NCBI GenBank assembly: GCA_913775725.1 | Contig: CAJYNG010000023.1 | Span: 124,001 to 188,000, forward strand | Reading direction: 5' to 3' | DNA length: 64,000 nt | From: an uncultured Stenotrophomonas sp. | GTDB taxonomy: Bacteria; Pseudomonadota; Gammaproteobacteria; Xanthomonadales; Xanthomonadaceae | In this document: positions 62,568 to 64,000 of the stretch, piece by piece | Position numbering within the stretch: position 1 is the first letter of the stretch | Layout of the letters: the number at the start of each line of letters is the position of its first letter | Position numbers and translations under genes: made by a program | The notes under the pieces: model-generated | The model's database searches: none | What the model was told of the DNA's origin: nothing | Seen by the model: the letters and a program-made list of their open reading frames with translations, nothing else

Positions 62568-63920
62568 ATGAAGCGTCCCGAAAGCGACCTGCACGACCTG
62601 GCCACCCAGCGCCCCGAGTCACTGGACGCGTACTGGATGCCGTTCACCGCCAACCGCCAGTACAAGGCCGCGCCGCGCATGCTGGTACGCGCCGAAGGCA
62701 TGCACTACGAGGACGTCGACGGCCGCCAGATCCTCGACGGCACCGCCGGCCTGTGGTGCTGCAACGCCGGCCACGCCCGCCCGCGCATCGTCGAGGCCAT
62801 CGTCGAGCAGGCACGCACGCTCGACTATTCGCCGGCCTTCCAGATGGGCTCGCCGCCGGCCTTCGCGCTGGCGCAGCGACTGGCCGCACTGGCTCCGGGC
62901 CCGCTCAACCATGTGTTCTTCACCAGCTCCGGCTCCGAGGCGGTGGATACCGCGATGAAGATCGTGCTGGCCTACCACCGCCAGCGTGGCGAGGGCCAGC
63001 GCACCCGCTTCATCAGCCGCGAGAAGGCGTACCATGGGGTCGGCTTCGGCGGCATGGCACTGGGCGGGCTGCCCAACAACCGCAAGCCGTTCGGCCTGCA
63101 GCTGGGCGGCGTGGACTACCTGCGGCACACCCTGGACCTGCCGCGCAATGCATTCAGCAAGGGTCTGCCGCGCCAGGGCGCGGAACTGGCCGACGACCTT
63201 GAGCGGCTGATCGCGCTGCATGACGCCTCGACAATCGCCGCCGTCTTCGTCGAACCCATTGCCGGTTCCGCCGGGGTGATCCTGCCCGCACCAGGTTACC
63301 TGCAGCGCCTGCGCGAGCTATGCGACCAGCACGGCATCCTGCTGGTGTTCGACGAGGTCATCACCGGTTTCGGCCGTGTCGGCATGCCGTTTGCTGCGCA
63401 GCGCTTCGGGGTCACCCCGGACCTGCTGACCTTTGCCAAGGCGGTCAGCAACGGCGCAGTGCCGCTGGGTGGCGTGCTGGTGGGCGATGCCGTGCATGCC
63501 GGGCTGATGCAGGCACCGCCGCAGGCCATAGAGCTGTTCCATGGCTATACCCATTCCGGCCACCCGCTGGCCTGCGCCGCAGCGCTGGCGACGCTGGACG
63601 TCTACGCCGAGGAGCGCCTGTTCGAGCGCGCCATCGAGCTGGGCGAGTACTGGCAGGAACGGCTGCATGCGCTGCAGGGCCTGCCCAACGTGATCGACAT
63701 CCGCAATTTCGGGCTGGTCGGCGCCGTCGAGCTGGCACCGCGCCGCGATGCCCCCGGCAGCCGTGGCTACGAGGTGTTCCGGCGCTGCTTCCACGATGGC
63801 CGGCTGCTGGTGCGCTGTACCGGCGACATCATCGCGCTGTCGCCACCGCTGATCGTGGACAAGGCACAGATCGACCAGATCACCGGCACCCTGGGCGAGA
63901 TGATCCGGGCCACTGCCTGA
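62568..63920 (+). CDS. Class III aminotransferase (omega-amino acid/polyamine--pyruvate type)
   Basis: 450 aa PLP enzyme. LDAYWMPFTANRQYKAAPRM, DGTAGLWCCNAGHARPRI, FFTSSGSEAVDTAMKIVLAY, LLVFDEVITGFGRVG and the PLP lysine in TFAKAVSNGAVPLGG are all typical of omega-amino acid:pyruvate transaminases (BauA, SpuC-like). GABA, putrescine or beta-alanine could be the donor; the neighbouring puuC-like gene argues for polyamine breakdown. The ribosome site GGAG lies 5 nt before the ATG. Confidence 0.9.
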   Translation: MKRPESDLHDLATQRPESLDAYWMPFTANRQYKAAPRMLVRAEGMHYEDVDGRQILDGTAGLWCCNAGHARPRIVEAIVEQARTLDYSPAFQMGSPPAFALAQRLAALAPGPLNHVFFTSSGSEAVDTAMKIVLAYHRQRGEGQRTRFISREKAYHGVGFGGMALGGLPNNRKPFGLQLGGVDYLRHTLDLPRNAFSKGLPRQGAELADDLERLIALHDASTIAAVFVEPIAGSAGVILPAPGYLQRLRELCDQHGILLVFDEVITGFGRVGMPFAAQRFGVTPDLLTFAKAVSNGAVPLGGVLVGDAVHAGLMQAPPQAIELFHGYTHSGHPLACAAALATLDVYAEERLFERAIELGEYWQERLHALQGLPNVIDIRNFGLVGAVELAPRRDAPGSRGYEVFRRCFHDGRLLVRCTGDIIALSPPLIVDKAQIDQITGTLGEMIRATA

Positions 63921-63945
63921 GCCCGGGCCAGTGGCGTCGAGCGGG

Positions 63946-63951
63946 TACAAT
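63946..63951 (+). promoter_or_regulatory. Possible -10 box before the last gene
   Basis: TACAAT lies 32 nt before the ATG at 63984, after the aminotransferase stop. No good -35 is seen. Confidence 0.4.
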
Positions 63952-63983
63952 GGTCGGTTCCGCTCCTGCTCGTTGCCGTGCCC

Positions 63984-64000
63984 ATGGACATCGTCGTCAA
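63984..64000 (+). CDS. Start of an unidentified gene cut by the window end
   Basis: Only ATG GAC ATC GTC GTC AA is visible (MDIVV). It is supported by a -10-like TACAAT upstream and the end of the previous gene 64 nt earlier. There is too little sequence to name it. Confidence 0.35.

Overview
The window is a stretch of a high-GC gammaproteobacterial chromosome, almost certainly from the Stenotrophomonas maltophilia complex (Xanthomonadaceae). The evidence is the protein sequences themselves, the FimT-PilV-PilW-PilX-PilY1-PilE minor pilin operon typical of xanthomonads, and at least nine intergenic sites carrying GTAG-type palindromes (SMAG/REP-like elements characteristic of S. maltophilia). 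No insertion sequence, prophage, CRISPR array or transposase was found. Gene density is high, and operons are very tightly packed with ATGA, TGATG and related stop/start overlaps.

Layout. 1-695: 5' part of uvrB (runs off the left edge). 824-1485: a lone FimT-like pseudopilin gene and tRNA-Asn. 1559-9334 (minus): type IV pilus minor pilin operon fimT-pilV-pilW-pilX-pilY1-pilE. 9496-14358 (minus): ppnN nucleotide nucleosidase and an Oar-type TonB-dependent receptor. 14592-22548: a degenerate SDR overlapping monothiol glutaredoxin, an Fe/Mn superoxide dismutase, an AhpD-like protein, purEK, a Trm112-like protein with nadC, DUF2272 and DUF3301 proteins, sspB and sspA. 22683-25304 (minus): cytochrome bc1 complex petABC. 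25499-28144: lytic transglycosylase, WYL regulator divergent from a GST. 28334-39980: the conserved miaB-phoH-ybeY-corC cluster, broken up by an inverted ABC-2 drug-type exporter operon (HlyD-like lipoprotein, ATPase, permease) and by three small exported or membrane proteins, then a DUF4105 protein and a CorA transporter.

40093-50954 plus 60967-63920 make up a polyamine uptake and catabolism region. Putrescine/spermidine import is by potF and potGHI. Gamma-glutamylation is by puuA, oxidation by puuB, aldehyde oxidation by a puuC-like dehydrogenase, hydrolysis of gamma-glutamyl-GABA by puuD, transamination by a class III aminotransferase, and succinate semialdehyde oxidation by a gabD/sad-like dehydrogenase. 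A flavin monooxygenase gene sits in the opposite direction between potF and potG.

51007-58796 is a signalling island set inside the polyamine region. It holds three tandem paralogous MASE1 membrane sensors whose C-terminal kinase-like parts have lost the phospho-accepting histidine and the N-box asparagine, a dual-receiver diguanylate cyclase, and a bacteriohemerythrin preceded by a perfect FNR-type box at exactly -41.5 from a plausible start site. An MHS-type MFS transporter and a TonB-like membrane-anchored protein follow.

The two observations I find most worth following up are (i) the pair of about 105-nt structured elements with identical internal spacing, DnaA-box-like sites and a covarying hairpin between the exporter operon and phoH (32892-32997 and 33147-33252), and (ii) the three tandem MASE1 pseudokinases beside the diguanylate cyclase.
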